Of a stretch of 64,000 nt of DNA, positions 9,651-19,121 are shown one piece after another (positions within the stretch are counted from its first letter, which is position 1; each line of letters opens with the position of its first letter). The position numbers were made by a program, and so were the translations under genes. The stretch is taken from the NCBI RefSeq assembly GCF_002483205.1, contig NZ_DLHM01000001.1, positions 687,176-751,175 on the forward strand. The letters run 5' to 3'. The stretch is from Flavihumibacter sp. UBA7668. GTDB lineage: Bacteria; Bacteroidota; Bacteroidia; Chitinophagales; Chitinophagaceae. A model generated the notes under the pieces. It was not told the origin of the DNA. It saw only the letters and a list, made by a program, of their open reading frames with translations, and did no database searches.

Positions 9651-10855
9651 TAACTGTGTAAGGGATGTTTGCCTTTTTTCAAAATGTATTCACTATACAG
9701 GAGATAAGCCCCGGATATCACCACTTTTTCCCCTTCGTCCAACCCTTCCAATACAACTATAGTATCCGTATTCTCCATTCCGATTTTCACTTCCCGGGGT
9801 TCAAATTTTTCAGCAGCAGCCTGTACCCATACATGGGCGGATTGGCCATCGCGAATCACAGCTGCCAGCGGAAGCTGTAGCAGTTCGGATGCACTGCCCC
9901 TATTCAGTACTACCTGAACAGGCATGCCCGGTTGAAATTGCCGGTTGGTATTTTTTATGGTTCCACGCACGGTCAGCAGTTGCGTTCCTGCTTGCAGTAC
10001 CGGTTCCAGAAATTCCACTTTCATAGAATATTTCTCAGCTTCATTTCCAGCGATGACAACCTGTACTGTCTGGCCCTTACTGATTGTTGAAGCTTCACCC
10101 GGATAGAGATCCGCTTCTACCCAAAGCTTTCCATAATCTTCCAGTTTTAAAATCGGACTGCCTTCTACCACATACTGCCCTTCGGATACTGTCAACTCTG
10201 CCACCACTCCAGCTGCAGGAGCATAATAATAAACATAAGGATTATCCTGCTCCGTGTTGATTACTTGCGCAACCTGTGCAGGTGTTTGTCCGTATAACAA
10301 TAATTTTTGTCTGGCTGCTCCTTCAATTTCCTGGAAGCGCCGGTCTGCAGGAAACTGTTTGGCCTGTGCCACTGCCAGGCGATATTCTTTTTGCAGGGCC
10401 AGTAGTTGCTCAGCATAAATCCGGTACAGGACTTGCCCTTTTTGCACAAGTGCTCCGGTTTCCTTCACTGACAAACTTTCTATTCTTCCTGCAACCCTGC
10501 TGCTCACATAGACTGTATTCGATGGATTCACCACCAAACGGCCATTCAATCGGGTGCTGTTTTCCATACTGCCTGCTCCAATTACAACGGTGGTTATATT
10601 GGCCAGCAATTGCTGTTCTTTACTGAGTGTAAGGGCAGCTTCTTTATTGTTCTTATCAAATACTACCAAATCCATTCCGCAAACGGGACAGGTACCCATT
10701 TTGGTCTGAACAATTTGCGGGTGCATGGGACAGGTATAAGTAGTTACTGCGACTGCTGTAGCAGCTTTATCACCTTTTTCTTTGCAGGATTCTAAAACTG
10801 CCAGTGGCGATAACACCGCCAACCCTGTCCATTTGATAAAATTTTTCCGTTTCAT
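9650..10855 (-). CDS. CusB-like RND periplasmic adaptor with heavy-metal binding domain
   Basis: 401 residues. A short signal with lipobox-like LESC is followed at about 39-64 by a heavy-metal binding domain (YTCPMHPQI then GTCPVCGMDL), which has the YHS-like CPMHP and CPxCGM motifs known from copper and silver efflux adaptors. Behind it come the HlyD/CusB features: NTVYVSSRVAGRIE (barrel-sandwich lipoyl half), a helical hairpin (EQLLALQKEYRLAVAQAKQ), YYYAPAAGVVAELTVSEGQ and a beta-barrel domain. It would link the inner-membrane CusA pump to TolC. Start and stop overlap the neighbours by one base (TGATG), which implies tight co-translation. Confidence 0.87.
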   Translation of the reverse strand: MKRKNFIKWTGLAVLSPLAVLESCKEKGDKAATAVAVTTYTCPMHPQIVQTKMGTCPVCGMDLVVFDKNNKEAALTLSKEQQLLANITTVVIGAGSMENSTRLNGRLVVNPSNTVYVSSRVAGRIESLSVKETGALVQKGQVLYRIYAEQLLALQKEYRLAVAQAKQFPADRRFQEIEGAARQKLLLYGQTPAQVAQVINTEQDNPYVYYYAPAAGVVAELTVSEGQYVVEGSPILKLEDYGKLWVEADLYPGEASTISKGQTVQVVIAGNEAEKYSMKVEFLEPVLQAGTQLLTVRGTIKNTNRQFQPGMPVQVVLNRGSASELLQLPLAAVIRDGQSAHVWVQAAAEKFEPREVKIGMENTDTIVVLEGLDEGEKVVISGAYLLYSEYILKKGKHPLHS

Positions 10856-12072
10856 CAGTTGTTCAATTTTGTGTCAGGAATAAAACTCTCGCTATCCACC
10901 AGGTAATATGCATTGGAGGCCAACAGCCAATCTGAAATATTTTCCAGTACCTGTACATGACCGTTAGCCCGGATACCAGTTTGCACTGTGACAGGTTTAT
11001 AAAGTCCCTGTTCTTTGCGAAATACTACGGATCTGTTTCCCAAATCGAGCACGGCTTCCCTGGGTAGCCACCAGCCTTCTGTACTTGCAACGGCCAGTTC
11101 AGCCCGGAGTAGTTGTCCCACACGATATTCATTTACAGGTATATTCATTCGGGTGAGTGTGAAATTTTGTCCGGCTTTAAAAACCGGTTGGATCAACCGA
11201 ATGGTGCCAGTTTTTGCATTGGCTGAATCGCCCACCGGATAAAACAGCAGCTTCTTTCCAACCACCGGAACTTTGCTAATCGCAGGAGCAAAAGCAAATT
11301 CAGCTACAAGTTCGGTGTTTTGATAGATCGTAAACACTGATTGTCCGCTTTTCAGGTATTGTCCTTCCCGAACCAGCAGGGAGCTTGTTGCTGGTGCTGT
11401 AGTAGCTGTAGTTTCAGTTGACCCGCCAGCAGTTTCACCGCCCATCCCGGCCATACCAGCTGCTCCACCTCCAATGCTACTGCTGCTTAGGGTAAGAGCA
11501 GAAGGTACTGCTGAGCTCTGAACATCCAGTATATAGCCGGTAGCCGGACTATACACCGGAATCCGGTACATGGGTTCGCCTTTAGCCAGCACCTTTTGAA
11601 TCGCAGCAAGAGACATGCCCAATAATTGTAATTTTCTTTTTGCCGCTTCAAATAAAGCAGGCTCCGTGCCTGTACGTTGTAAGAGTAATAATTCGCGCTG
11701 ACCAGCCACCAGGTCCGGTGAATAGAGTTCCCATAACAATTGTCCCTTTTGTACGGGTTGATTGTTATAGTGCACATATAAACGCTCAATTCTTCCTGCT
11801 ACCCTTGCTGCTATGGAAACCTGTTTCCGGGTATCGTAGGTGATGAGTCCGGGTACCGAAACCATATACAATTTTGTTCCCCGTTCAGCTTTGATACTGC
11901 GCATATCAGACAATACCCGTTCATTCACCGGCTTCGCAAGCGCCACTAATCCGGTGTCAGGAGAAACAGTCGTTTGATGCCTGCTGTATTCCTGTTTAGG
12001 CTCTTTGCAGGCCACCAGGAACAGTAATCCGGTCAACAACGCATTATTTATAGAGCTCTTTTTCATAATCAA
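10855..12072 (-). CDS. RND efflux periplasmic adaptor (CusB-like, no metal domain)
   Basis: 405 residues, lipobox LVAC at the end of the signal peptide. The barrel-sandwich motif VSIAARVAGRIERLYVH and a helical hairpin (DLVAGQRELLLLQR) are clear. An odd Gly/Met/Thr-rich insert (GGAAGMAGMGGETAGG, then a Thr-rich run) sits in the second lipoyl half; its methionines might touch copper. Two adaptors in tandem in one tripartite operon are unusual but known; they may assemble in a mixed adaptor ring. The 5' end overlaps the TolC gene by about 29 bp (23 bp if the second ATG at 12066 is used). Confidence 0.84.
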   Translation of the reverse strand: MIMKKSSINNALLTGLLFLVACKEPKQEYSRHQTTVSPDTGLVALAKPVNERVLSDMRSIKAERGTKLYMVSVPGLITYDTRKQVSIAARVAGRIERLYVHYNNQPVQKGQLLWELYSPDLVAGQRELLLLQRTGTEPALFEAAKRKLQLLGMSLAAIQKVLAKGEPMYRIPVYSPATGYILDVQSSAVPSALTLSSSSIGGGAAGMAGMGGETAGGSTETTATTAPATSSLLVREGQYLKSGQSVFTIYQNTELVAEFAFAPAISKVPVVGKKLLFYPVGDSANAKTGTIRLIQPVFKAGQNFTLTRMNIPVNEYRVGQLLRAELAVASTEGWWLPREAVLDLGNRSVVFRKEQGLYKPVTVQTGIRANGHVQVLENISDWLLASNAYYLVDSESFIPDTKLNN

Positions 12073-13300
12073 CGATCATTTTATACAAACGGGATTTTTC
12101 ATCCACCAGGTTCATCTTCATCATCACCAGGGCTTCCCAATCGGCAATCACAATTGCGAGTTGTTGTTTATTTTCCTGGTAAAGTTGAAAATCTGCATCC
12201 AGGCTTCTTTCCAAAGCCGGTATCACTTTGGTTCCAAAGTTTTCTATCCTTTTTTGCATCACAAGGATTTCAGACTGCATCCCATACAACATACCCTGTG
12301 TTTCCTGCAACATGGCTTCGCGTTCTTTCTGCATCGCCTGTACATTCAGTTCCATTGCCCTGATTTCATTTTTATACATGCGTTTACTCCAGGGAGCGAT
12401 GGGGATGCTTACCATACCCATTGCACTGAAGGCATTGGGCATCATGCTGCTGATGGGGGTCATATGATCAAAGCGAATACGGAAATCAGGTTTCTTTTCC
12501 TGGCGCATGGAGTGAATGCCCAATTGCATGCTGTTGATGTCGGCATTCATACGGGCGATGTCTTTTCTACTGGCAGCCAGTTGAAGGGTATCGAAAACCA
12601 ATTGCGGCGTAAAACGCGTGGCCAGCGCTGTGTCAATAAGGAAAAACTCCGTCCCCTTTCGGTTCATCAATGCATTTAACCATGCCCGGGCTTTTAGAAT
12701 TTCCCCCTCATACATACGTTTCATGTTCCGGTTTTCTTCCACCCGGGATTCCGCTTTAAACACACCACTCAGGGTCGATTGATTGTAGGGATAACGAATC
12801 TCTTCAATTTTCTTCATCATCTCCATCAGCACAATCGCCTCGTCCAATACCCGGATTCTTTCCAAAGCCATCAGCCAGCTGTAGTATTGTGTTTTCGCTT
12901 GTGCCCTGAGTTCATTCAGGCTTACACCACGTTCTGCGAGGAGGCCATCTGCCTGGGATGCGATATAGGCTTTTTTTGTTCGGAGTTTAGCGGCATTCGG
13001 AATATCCTGCTCCAGTTGCAGCATGATATTTCCTTTGTCGCGGTCTTCCATAATTTTCTGAAAAGGATATGGGGTCATAAAAGTTCCCAATCCCACCATC
13101 GGCGCCATCCAGGCTGTAGCAGCTTCTGCACTGTATTTAAACCCTTCGGCTTTTAAGCCATAGGATTGCAGCAGCGGATGTGATTGTTCAATTCTTGCCA
13201 GGATGGTATCCAGCCGCAGTACTGCAGTATCCTGGGCAACAACCGACACTGATGCAAAAGCCAGTGAAGTGAACAGTATATGTTTAATGCGATGCATCAT
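12044..13300 (-). CDS. TolC family outer-membrane efflux protein
   Basis: About 418 residues from the double ATG at 13300/13297 (MMHRIKHILFTSLAF), which starts at a signal peptide ending SVVAQ; the longer in-frame start at 13333 adds residues in front of the signal. The long coiled-coil helices of the OEP family are visible (EAIVLMEMMKKIEE, MELNVQAMQKEREAML), as is the LAIVIADWEALVMM turn. It is the CusC-like outer-membrane duct of the metal pump. The start lies inside the last codons of the pump gene. Confidence 0.83.
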   Translation of the reverse strand: MMHRIKHILFTSLAFASVSVVAQDTAVLRLDTILARIEQSHPLLQSYGLKAEGFKYSAEAATAWMAPMVGLGTFMTPYPFQKIMEDRDKGNIMLQLEQDIPNAAKLRTKKAYIASQADGLLAERGVSLNELRAQAKTQYYSWLMALERIRVLDEAIVLMEMMKKIEEIRYPYNQSTLSGVFKAESRVEENRNMKRMYEGEILKARAWLNALMNRKGTEFFLIDTALATRFTPQLVFDTLQLAASRKDIARMNADINSMQLGIHSMRQEKKPDFRIRFDHMTPISSMMPNAFSAMGMVSIPIAPWSKRMYKNEIRAMELNVQAMQKEREAMLQETQGMLYGMQSEILVMQKRIENFGTKVIPALERSLDADFQLYQENKQQLAIVIADWEALVMMKMNLVDEKSRLYKMIVDYEKELYK

Positions 13301-15218
13301 AAATTTCCAGTTTACCGTATTTGCGTAATTCATACTCTTTGGTTAGCAAAAAGATCAGGGGAGTCACCAACAGGATATGTGTAGAGGAAGTAATCACACC
13401 ACCAATCATGGGTAGTACAATTGGCTTCATCACATCGGTACCTACGCCGGTTGCCCACATCACCGGAATGAGTCCAAACAAGGATACACAAACCGTCATA
13501 AGTTTGGGACGTAAACGTTTGGCGGCACCCATGATCACATATTGCCGGAGATCTTCGCGTGTGATGGTTTCGCTGCTATTGCCTTTTGCTTTCACCAGTT
13601 GTTGCATGGCATCATTGAGGTAGATCACCATTACAATACCTGTTTCTACAGCAATCCCAAAGAGTGCAATAAAACCAACAGCTACGGCAACAGAGAGATG
13701 CACGCCATAGAAATAGATGGCATACGCACCACCAATTAACGCGAAGGGAACGGTGATCAGGCTAAGAAATGCTTCCCGCATAGAATGAAAAGCGAAATAG
13801 AGGGAGAAGAAAATAATAACTAAAACAATTGGTGCAATCCACAACAATGTTTGTTGGCCGCGTAGCAGGTTTTCATATTGTCCGCTCCATTCGAGGAAAT
13901 AACCTTCGGGTAGGATACCCCGGGCAGCATTCATTTTGGCAATGGCTTCCTGGACAGTGCTACCCAGATCACGATCCCGCACATTAAACAGTACTGCTCC
14001 ACGCAGGAGTGCATTTTCAGAACTGATCATAGGCGGACCTTCTTCCAGTTTCACCTCTGCCACAGCACTCAGGGGCAATTCACCAAATGTTACACTTTGT
14101 AAGGGAATACGCCTGATGCGATCCAGGCTGTTGCGATACTCCTGTGCTAATCGTACATTGATACTAAATCGCTGCCGACCTTCAATCGTTTGTCCGACTG
14201 CAGCCCCACCAATAGCAAACTCTACCACCTGGTTTACATCGGCTACATTCAGTCCATACCGATTGAGTGCCTCCCGATTTATCTGGATGGATAAATACTT
14301 ACCCCCGGTGATAGGCTCAACATATAAATCCTGCACCCCAGGGGTGCCTTCCAGTGCTGATTTCACGCGTTCACTGGCAGCGGCTATGGAATCCAGATTG
14401 GGGCCATAGATTTTAATACCTACATCTGTCCGAATGCCGGTTGCGAGCATGTTGATCCGGTTGATGATGGGTTGTGTCCAGCCATTTACCACGCCTGGTA
14501 TTTGAAGTTTTGTATCCAGTTCTTTGATGATATCATTTTTGGTAATGCCTACACGCCATTCCGATTTTGGTTTCAGCATGATGATGGTTTCGATCATCGA
14601 GATAGGAGAATTATCCGTAGCCGTATTGGCTCTACCGGCCTTACCTAATACTTTATCAACTTCGGGTACTGATTTGATGATTTTATCCTGAACCTGCAAA
14701 ATGCGCTTGGCTTCTCCATTGCTGATATCCGGCAGGGTAACCGGCATAAAAAGAATACTCTGTTCATCCAGTGGAGGCATGAATTCAGTGCCCACCGATT
14801 TGAGCAGGGGAATGGTAATTACCAGGGCAATGATGTTGATTGCGATGGTGGTCTTTCGCCAGTTGAGAACACCTTTAATTATAGGCGTATAGATTTTCTC
14901 CAGGAAGCGGTTAACGGGGTTGGCATTATCAGGACGAAATTTTCCTTTCATAAAAAAGGAGATCAGAACCGGCGCCAGTGTAATCACCAATAAAGCATCC
15001 ATGATCATGATGAATGTTTTGGTGAAAGCAAGGGGATGAAAGAGTTTTCCCTCCTGTCCGGTGAGCATGAATACCGGTAAAAAGGAAGTGATGATAATGA
15101 TGGTGGCGAAAAACACACCACGACTCACCTGCTTGCTGCTTTTTTCAATCACCTGCATGCGCTCTTCTTCAGTTATCCAGTCGGGTGATTTTTTAAATAG
15201 ATTTTTTAGTCTTTTCAT
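13284..15218 (-). CDS. CusA/CzcA-type RND pump, C-terminal part of a split gene
   Basis: 644 residues. The product begins in the cytoplasmic loop after transmembrane helix 4 (SPDWITEEERMQVIEKSSKQ) and continues with TM helices 5-6 (FFATIIIITSFLPVFML, GQEGKLFHPLAFTKT), the second periplasmic porter and docking domains and TM helices 7-12. The preceding frame supplies the first 431 residues; together 1075 residues match the usual length of heavy-metal efflux RND proteins (about 1040). ATG and the upstream TGA overlap as ATGA. Either this is a genuine two-subunit pump coupled by re-initiation, or a frameshift in the strain or assembly. The family exports Cu(I)/Ag(I) or Zn/Co/Cd; operon context favours copper. 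Confidence 0.85.
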   Translation of the reverse strand: MKRLKNLFKKSPDWITEEERMQVIEKSSKQVSRGVFFATIIIITSFLPVFMLTGQEGKLFHPLAFTKTFIMIMDALLVITLAPVLISFFMKGKFRPDNANPVNRFLEKIYTPIIKGVLNWRKTTIAINIIALVITIPLLKSVGTEFMPPLDEQSILFMPVTLPDISNGEAKRILQVQDKIIKSVPEVDKVLGKAGRANTATDNSPISMIETIIMLKPKSEWRVGITKNDIIKELDTKLQIPGVVNGWTQPIINRINMLATGIRTDVGIKIYGPNLDSIAAASERVKSALEGTPGVQDLYVEPITGGKYLSIQINREALNRYGLNVADVNQVVEFAIGGAAVGQTIEGRQRFSINVRLAQEYRNSLDRIRRIPLQSVTFGELPLSAVAEVKLEEGPPMISSENALLRGAVLFNVRDRDLGSTVQEAIAKMNAARGILPEGYFLEWSGQYENLLRGQQTLLWIAPIVLVIIFFSLYFAFHSMREAFLSLITVPFALIGGAYAIYFYGVHLSVAVAVGFIALFGIAVETGIVMVIYLNDAMQQLVKAKGNSSETITREDLRQYVIMGAAKRLRPKLMTVCVSLFGLIPVMWATGVGTDVMKPIVLPMIGGVITSSTHILLVTPLIFLLTKEYELRKYGKLEIYDASH

Positions 15219-16510
15219 GATGCATCTGATTGATGGGTTCTTTGCCAGTCGGCATATCGTTCTGCCAGGTGTTTGTAGGCATTTTCACTCATGATGATGC
15301 CATTATCTACAATTACGCCGATAGCAAGTGCAATTCCTGTGAGCGACATGATATTGGAAGAAATACCAAACGCATTAAGCAGGATAAAACTGGCAGCAAT
15401 GGTGATCGGAATCTGAATAATAATACTGAGAGCGCTTCGCCAGTGAAACAGAAAGATGATAACCACCAGTGACACTACGATCATTTCTTCTATCAGGGTA
15501 TGTTGGATACTGTCGATAGATTCCCGGATGAGTTCTCCCCGATCGTACACAATATCAAAACTCATTCCTTCGGGCAGGCCTTTGGCCACTTCCTGCATCT
15601 TGGCTTTCACTGCATCAATAACCGCTGCAGCATTTTCACCGTATCGCATTACCACAATACCGCCAACCCGTTCCCCTTCACCATCCTGATCAAAGATGCC
15701 CAGCCTGCTTTCTCCGGTCATTTGAACAGTGGCAATATCAGAAATGCGGACCGGCATTCCGCCCTGATTGGCAATAGCAATAGCACCCAGTTCATCCATG
15801 GATTTCAGGTAGCCAACGGTTTTGATGATATAGCCGATATCACTCATTTCAAATTTGCGACCGCCGCTTTCATTGTTATTGGCACGAATTGCCGCGATAA
15901 CAGTGGAGAGCGGGATTTTATAATACAGGAGTTTATTCGGATCGATGGTAACCTGGTATTGTTTCTGAAAGCCGCCGAATGATGCGATTTCGCTTACTCC
16001 CGGTACATTCTGCAGGGCATATTTTACATACCAGTCCTGGATGGCGCGCTGTTCACCAAGGTCCATATCTGGCGCATCTAGAGTGTACCAGAGAATATGG
16101 CCTACACCGGTACCATCCGGACCCAGTTGAGGAACTACGCCTTCCGGCAGGGTTCGGCTGATGGTACTCAATCTTTCCAGCACACGTTCCCTGGCCCAAT
16201 AGACATCCACCTCGTCTTCAAAAATCACGTAGATAAAACTCATGCCGAACATCGAAGAGCCACGAACGTATTTGATGCGTGGCAATCCCTGCAAGTTGGT
16301 GACGAGGGGATAGGTAATCTGATCTTCAATCAATTGTGGTGCTCGACCCATCCATTCTGTAAACACAATCACCTGGTTTTCGGAGAGGTCGGGAATTGCA
16401 TCAATGGGATTTTTCTTAACGGAGATAAGTCCCCAGATAAACAGGCCGGTAGCCAAAACCAGTACGATGTAGCGGTTTCGGAGCGACCATTCAATGATTC
16501 GATGAACCAT
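15215..16510 (-). CDS. CusA/CzcA-type RND pump, N-terminal part of a split gene
   Basis: 431 residues starting MVHRIIEWSLRNRYIVL, the classic CusA/CzcA start (TM helix 1), followed by KKNPIDAIPDLSENQVIVFT, the first porter domain and TM helices 2-4 ending in SLTGIALAIGVIVDNGIIM and ENAYKHLAERY. The frame stops about 20 residues into the loop after helix 4 (HQSDAS then TGA). The break thus falls in a surface loop rather than within a folded unit, which is compatible with two chains assembling. It starts 7 bp after the upstream DUF3347 gene. Confidence 0.85.
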   Translation of the reverse strand: MVHRIIEWSLRNRYIVLVLATGLFIWGLISVKKNPIDAIPDLSENQVIVFTEWMGRAPQLIEDQITYPLVTNLQGLPRIKYVRGSSMFGMSFIYVIFEDEVDVYWARERVLERLSTISRTLPEGVVPQLGPDGTGVGHILWYTLDAPDMDLGEQRAIQDWYVKYALQNVPGVSEIASFGGFQKQYQVTIDPNKLLYYKIPLSTVIAAIRANNNESGGRKFEMSDIGYIIKTVGYLKSMDELGAIAIANQGGMPVRISDIATVQMTGESRLGIFDQDGEGERVGGIVVMRYGENAAAVIDAVKAKMQEVAKGLPEGMSFDIVYDRGELIRESIDSIQHTLIEEMIVVSLVVIIFLFHWRSALSIIIQIPITIAASFILLNAFGISSNIMSLTGIALAIGVIVDNGIIMSENAYKHLAERYADWQRTHQSDAS

Positions 16511-16517
16511 AAATAAC

Positions 16518-17090
16518 TTATTTTATTTCTTCCTGGATCTCGCCGCAGGTAAGCATTTTTTCACCGAAATAGGGGTTGTTGATCTCCTTGCTGGTACTGA
16601 TCCAGCTGGCTCCTTTGTTATCGAAGGCCATCGGGCAGTAGGCTTTATACAAGGGCTTATCAGACCTAAAGGCCTTCATCAGGGGATACAGACTTTCTCC
16701 CAATTTTTCATAGTGCTTGCGCTGCTCATCAATACCTGCATTCACAATAGCGGCTGCCTGTTCCTGCAGCGCCGCTTCATGAGCTGCAAGTACCTGTTGC
16801 TGTTCAGCGTTCATACCAGACTTGTCCACTTCCGCGATAGCAACCTGCAAAGCTTTGGCACCGTTGCTGGCTTCCACTGCATCATCTTTGGCCAGTGCGA
16901 AGCTGATGTGATGATAATGCGCATACACGTCAGTTAACGGTGTGGAAATCGGCTCAAGTGTAGAACTGGCAGGCTGATTAGTGGGAGGTTCAGTAGTTGT
17001 TGCCTTATCTGATTGTTGATCGGTATTGTTATTACAGGCGGATACCAATAATAGAATGACTGCAAATGCAGTTAATGAAACTGATTTCAT
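16518..17090 (-). CDS. DUF3347 domain lipoprotein (first copy)
   Basis: 190 residues with lipobox VSAC near residue 19, a Thr/Pro-rich linker and a helical domain (YAHYHHISFALAKDDAVEA) followed by the conserved KAYCPMAFDNKGASW and NPYFGEKMLTCGE. The H-x-x-x, CPM and C residues are candidate copper ligands; DUF3347 proteins regularly accompany CusAB operons in Bacteroidota, possibly as periplasmic metal chaperones analogous to CusF. That role is inferred, not shown. First of the closely spaced pump genes, 96 bp behind the HYC_CC_PP gene. Confidence 0.83.
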   Translation of the reverse strand: MKSVSLTAFAVILLLVSACNNNTDQQSDKATTTEPPTNQPASSTLEPISTPLTDVYAHYHHISFALAKDDAVEASNGAKALQVAIAEVDKSGMNAEQQQVLAAHEAALQEQAAAIVNAGIDEQRKHYEKLGESLYPLMKAFRSDKPLYKAYCPMAFDNKGASWISTSKEINNPYFGEKMLTCGEIQEEIK

Positions 17091-17186
17091 GCGTTGAATA
17101 ATTAAATTGGAAAGATGGAAGAATTTAAACGGCAGGAAATGCCTTTAGCCTGATTGGGATCAGGCTCTATCAAATAGATAAATATA

Positions 17187-17588
17187 TCAAATACGAAGAT
17201 TTCGGTAAAACAGATAATGCGGGACAATTACCTGTTGTGGTGGGGCATTGGAAAAAGGGAGTTGAAATACTGGAGTCACAGATATACTTTCTGCTGAAAC
17301 AACTGAAAAAAGTTGATCCTGATCAGCGTTCATCAGCTTTTGCTTGGCGGCAGCAAGCTCCGCAAGCTTCTTATCCTGATCAACCTTAAGGACCTTATGT
17401 TCGTCTTTGCAGCAACCATCCGCTGAAGGATCATCTTTTTCCATTCCGCATCCACCACAGGTTGATTCATCGGAATGTGAAAGATTTGATTCCACCAGTT
17501 CACCCATGCAATAATGTAAATGAACGGTAAACCCGGAAGATACCGCCATATACAATAGAAGGAGCAGAGAAATAGTGAAGCGTTTCAT
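17187..17588 (-). CDS. HYC_CC_PP family protein (candidate metal-binding leader of the copper operon)
   Basis: 133 residues with a signal peptide (FTISLLLLLYMAVSSGF). The three name-giving motifs are present: HYC at about 25-27 (HLHYCMGEL), paired cysteines (STCGGCGMEKD and DGCCKDEHK) and a proline pair near the end (APPQQV). The many Cys, His and Met residues suggest copper binding in the periplasm. The family is poorly characterised. It is the first gene of the minus-strand metal operon, behind a terminator that closes the upstream operon. Confidence 0.82.
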   Translation of the reverse strand: MKRFTISLLLLLYMAVSSGFTVHLHYCMGELVESNLSHSDESTCGGCGMEKDDPSADGCCKDEHKVLKVDQDKKLAELAAAKQKLMNADQDQLFSVVSAESISVTPVFQLPFSNAPPQQVIVPHYLFYRNLRI

Positions 17589-17624
17589 TCAGCAATAAAG
17601 GTAGGAATTTCTAAGAAATTGAGT

Positions 17625-17652
17625 TAATAAAAAATACCGCTGAATAGCGGGG
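17625..17652 (-). terminator. Rho-independent terminator behind the MFS gene
   Basis: Read on the minus strand, a stem CCGCT / AGCGG with a 4-nt loop is followed by a run of six T. It lies 26 bp after the stop of the MFS gene and before the HYC_CC_PP gene, so it separates the two minus-strand efflux operons. Confidence 0.65.
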
Positions 17653-17678
17653 TTACAATAGACTAATAATAATACAAA

Positions 17679-19094
17679 TTATCCTGGTTGCTTAATTCTG
17701 GCTGCTGCAATCAATACGCCCAAACCACTCAGTAATGCAGCACAAATAAATGCAAATTTAAAGCCGGCATTCAGCGCAACAGTTTCCTGTGCACCACTGA
17801 CAACGGATGATTTTGTTACAGCCGCAGCAATTACAGCTATAATCGCTAATCCCAATGCCGACCCAACCTGGTAACTCGTATTGACAATACCGGATGCCAA
17901 ACCGGTTTCATCAGGTTTAGCACCAGACATTGATGCAATGGTGGCAGGAATATAAGCTAACGACATACCTAATGCACCCAATATAGAAGCCGGTAATACA
18001 CTCATTAAGTAAGTACCATTTACAGAAACCGTACTAAATACAATCAATGAAATGGTTAGAAAAATCAATCCCGCCAACAGATTAGCTTTAAAACCATATT
18101 TAGCAACAAACTTACCGGTAAACCCTACCATCACAATCATAATAGTAATTGTCATAGGTAATAAAGCCAGCCCACTATTAAAAGCATTCAGCTTTAATAC
18201 TTGTTGCAGGTAGAGATTGAGGAAAAACCATAGCGGAATCCAAGCTGCTGCCAATAAACCGGTTACAATATTACCTGCTGACAAATTGGGCACTTTAAAA
18301 ATGTGCAAGGGTAATAATGGATTGGTAACTTTTTTCTGTGTAGAAATAAATATATAGAAGAATAACAGAGAGCCAGCTAATAAACCTAAAGTTTGAACAG
18401 AAGCCCAACCAGCACTTTCAACCGACACGATAGCATACACCAGTATGCTTAATGCACTGGTTGCCAGTATAGCTCCCGTCCAATCTACTTTACCAGTGTT
18501 CTTTCTACCGGCTAAAAGGTAAGTTTTACAAAATGATAAAACAAGTATCCCAATTGGTATATTGATGTAAAATATCCAACGCCAGTCTAACCATTCAGTA
18601 ATAACACCACCCAAAAAAACACCAGCAGATCCTCCAGCCGCTGCGGATGCACCCCAAAAACCAAAAGCCTTTCCCAATTCTTTTGGATCGGTAAAAGTAG
18701 TCATTAGTAATGTCATTGCAGCTGGGGCAATTAATGCTGATCCTAAACCTTGTATGGCTCTCCCGGTATTTAAAGATTCGGGAGACCATGCGATTCCCGC
18801 TAATAATGAAGCTGCAGTAAGAATTAGAAAACCCCACATAAATATTTTACGGGCACCGAAAAGATCCGAAAGTTTTCCGCCTAATAAAAGTATGCCACCA
18901 AACAATACAACATAGGCATTAAAGATCCATTGCAGTCCGCCTTGTGAATAACCCAGCTCTGCTTTAATTGCAGGTAAAGCTACCCCAATAATAGAAGTGT
19001 CCATGATTACCATAAACTGAGCCGTGCATAAAAGCGCCAGGGCTATCCACCTTTTTTCGTAAGCTGTTTGTGAAGCTAAGGATGATGTTTGCAT
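17679..19094 (-). CDS. DHA2-type MFS multidrug transporter (EmrB/QacA-like)
   Basis: 471 residues, strongly hydrophobic. Motif A-like GGKLSDLFGARK between helices 2 and 3, the motif C region (GSALIAPAAMTLLM, GVFLGGVITEWLDWRWIFYINIPIG) and about 14 predicted membrane segments place it in the drug:H+ antiporter-2 family. The D in TM1 (VIMDTSIIGVALP) is the conserved proton-coupling residue. It is the last gene of the RND operon, 27 bp after TolC; export of the same class of compounds is likely but the substrate is unknown. Confidence 0.87.
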   Translation of the reverse strand: MQTSSLASQTAYEKRWIALALLCTAQFMVIMDTSIIGVALPAIKAELGYSQGGLQWIFNAYVVLFGGILLLGGKLSDLFGARKIFMWGFLILTAASLLAGIAWSPESLNTGRAIQGLGSALIAPAAMTLLMTTFTDPKELGKAFGFWGASAAAGGSAGVFLGGVITEWLDWRWIFYINIPIGILVLSFCKTYLLAGRKNTGKVDWTGAILATSALSILVYAIVSVESAGWASVQTLGLLAGSLLFFYIFISTQKKVTNPLLPLHIFKVPNLSAGNIVTGLLAAAWIPLWFFLNLYLQQVLKLNAFNSGLALLPMTITIMIVMVGFTGKFVAKYGFKANLLAGLIFLTISLIVFSTVSVNGTYLMSVLPASILGALGMSLAYIPATIASMSGAKPDETGLASGIVNTSYQVGSALGLAIIAVIAAAVTKSSVVSGAQETVALNAGFKFAFICAALLSGLGVLIAAARIKQPG

Positions 19095-19121
19095 TGATTA
19101 TTTTTTTAACTGCTTTAGATC

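Noticed and set aside
12005..12679. Long plus-strand open frame of 224 codons opposite the TolC gene
   Set aside because: It is antisense to a well supported outer-membrane efflux gene, is rich in His and Phe as mirror frames of coiled-coil genes are, and has no family pattern.
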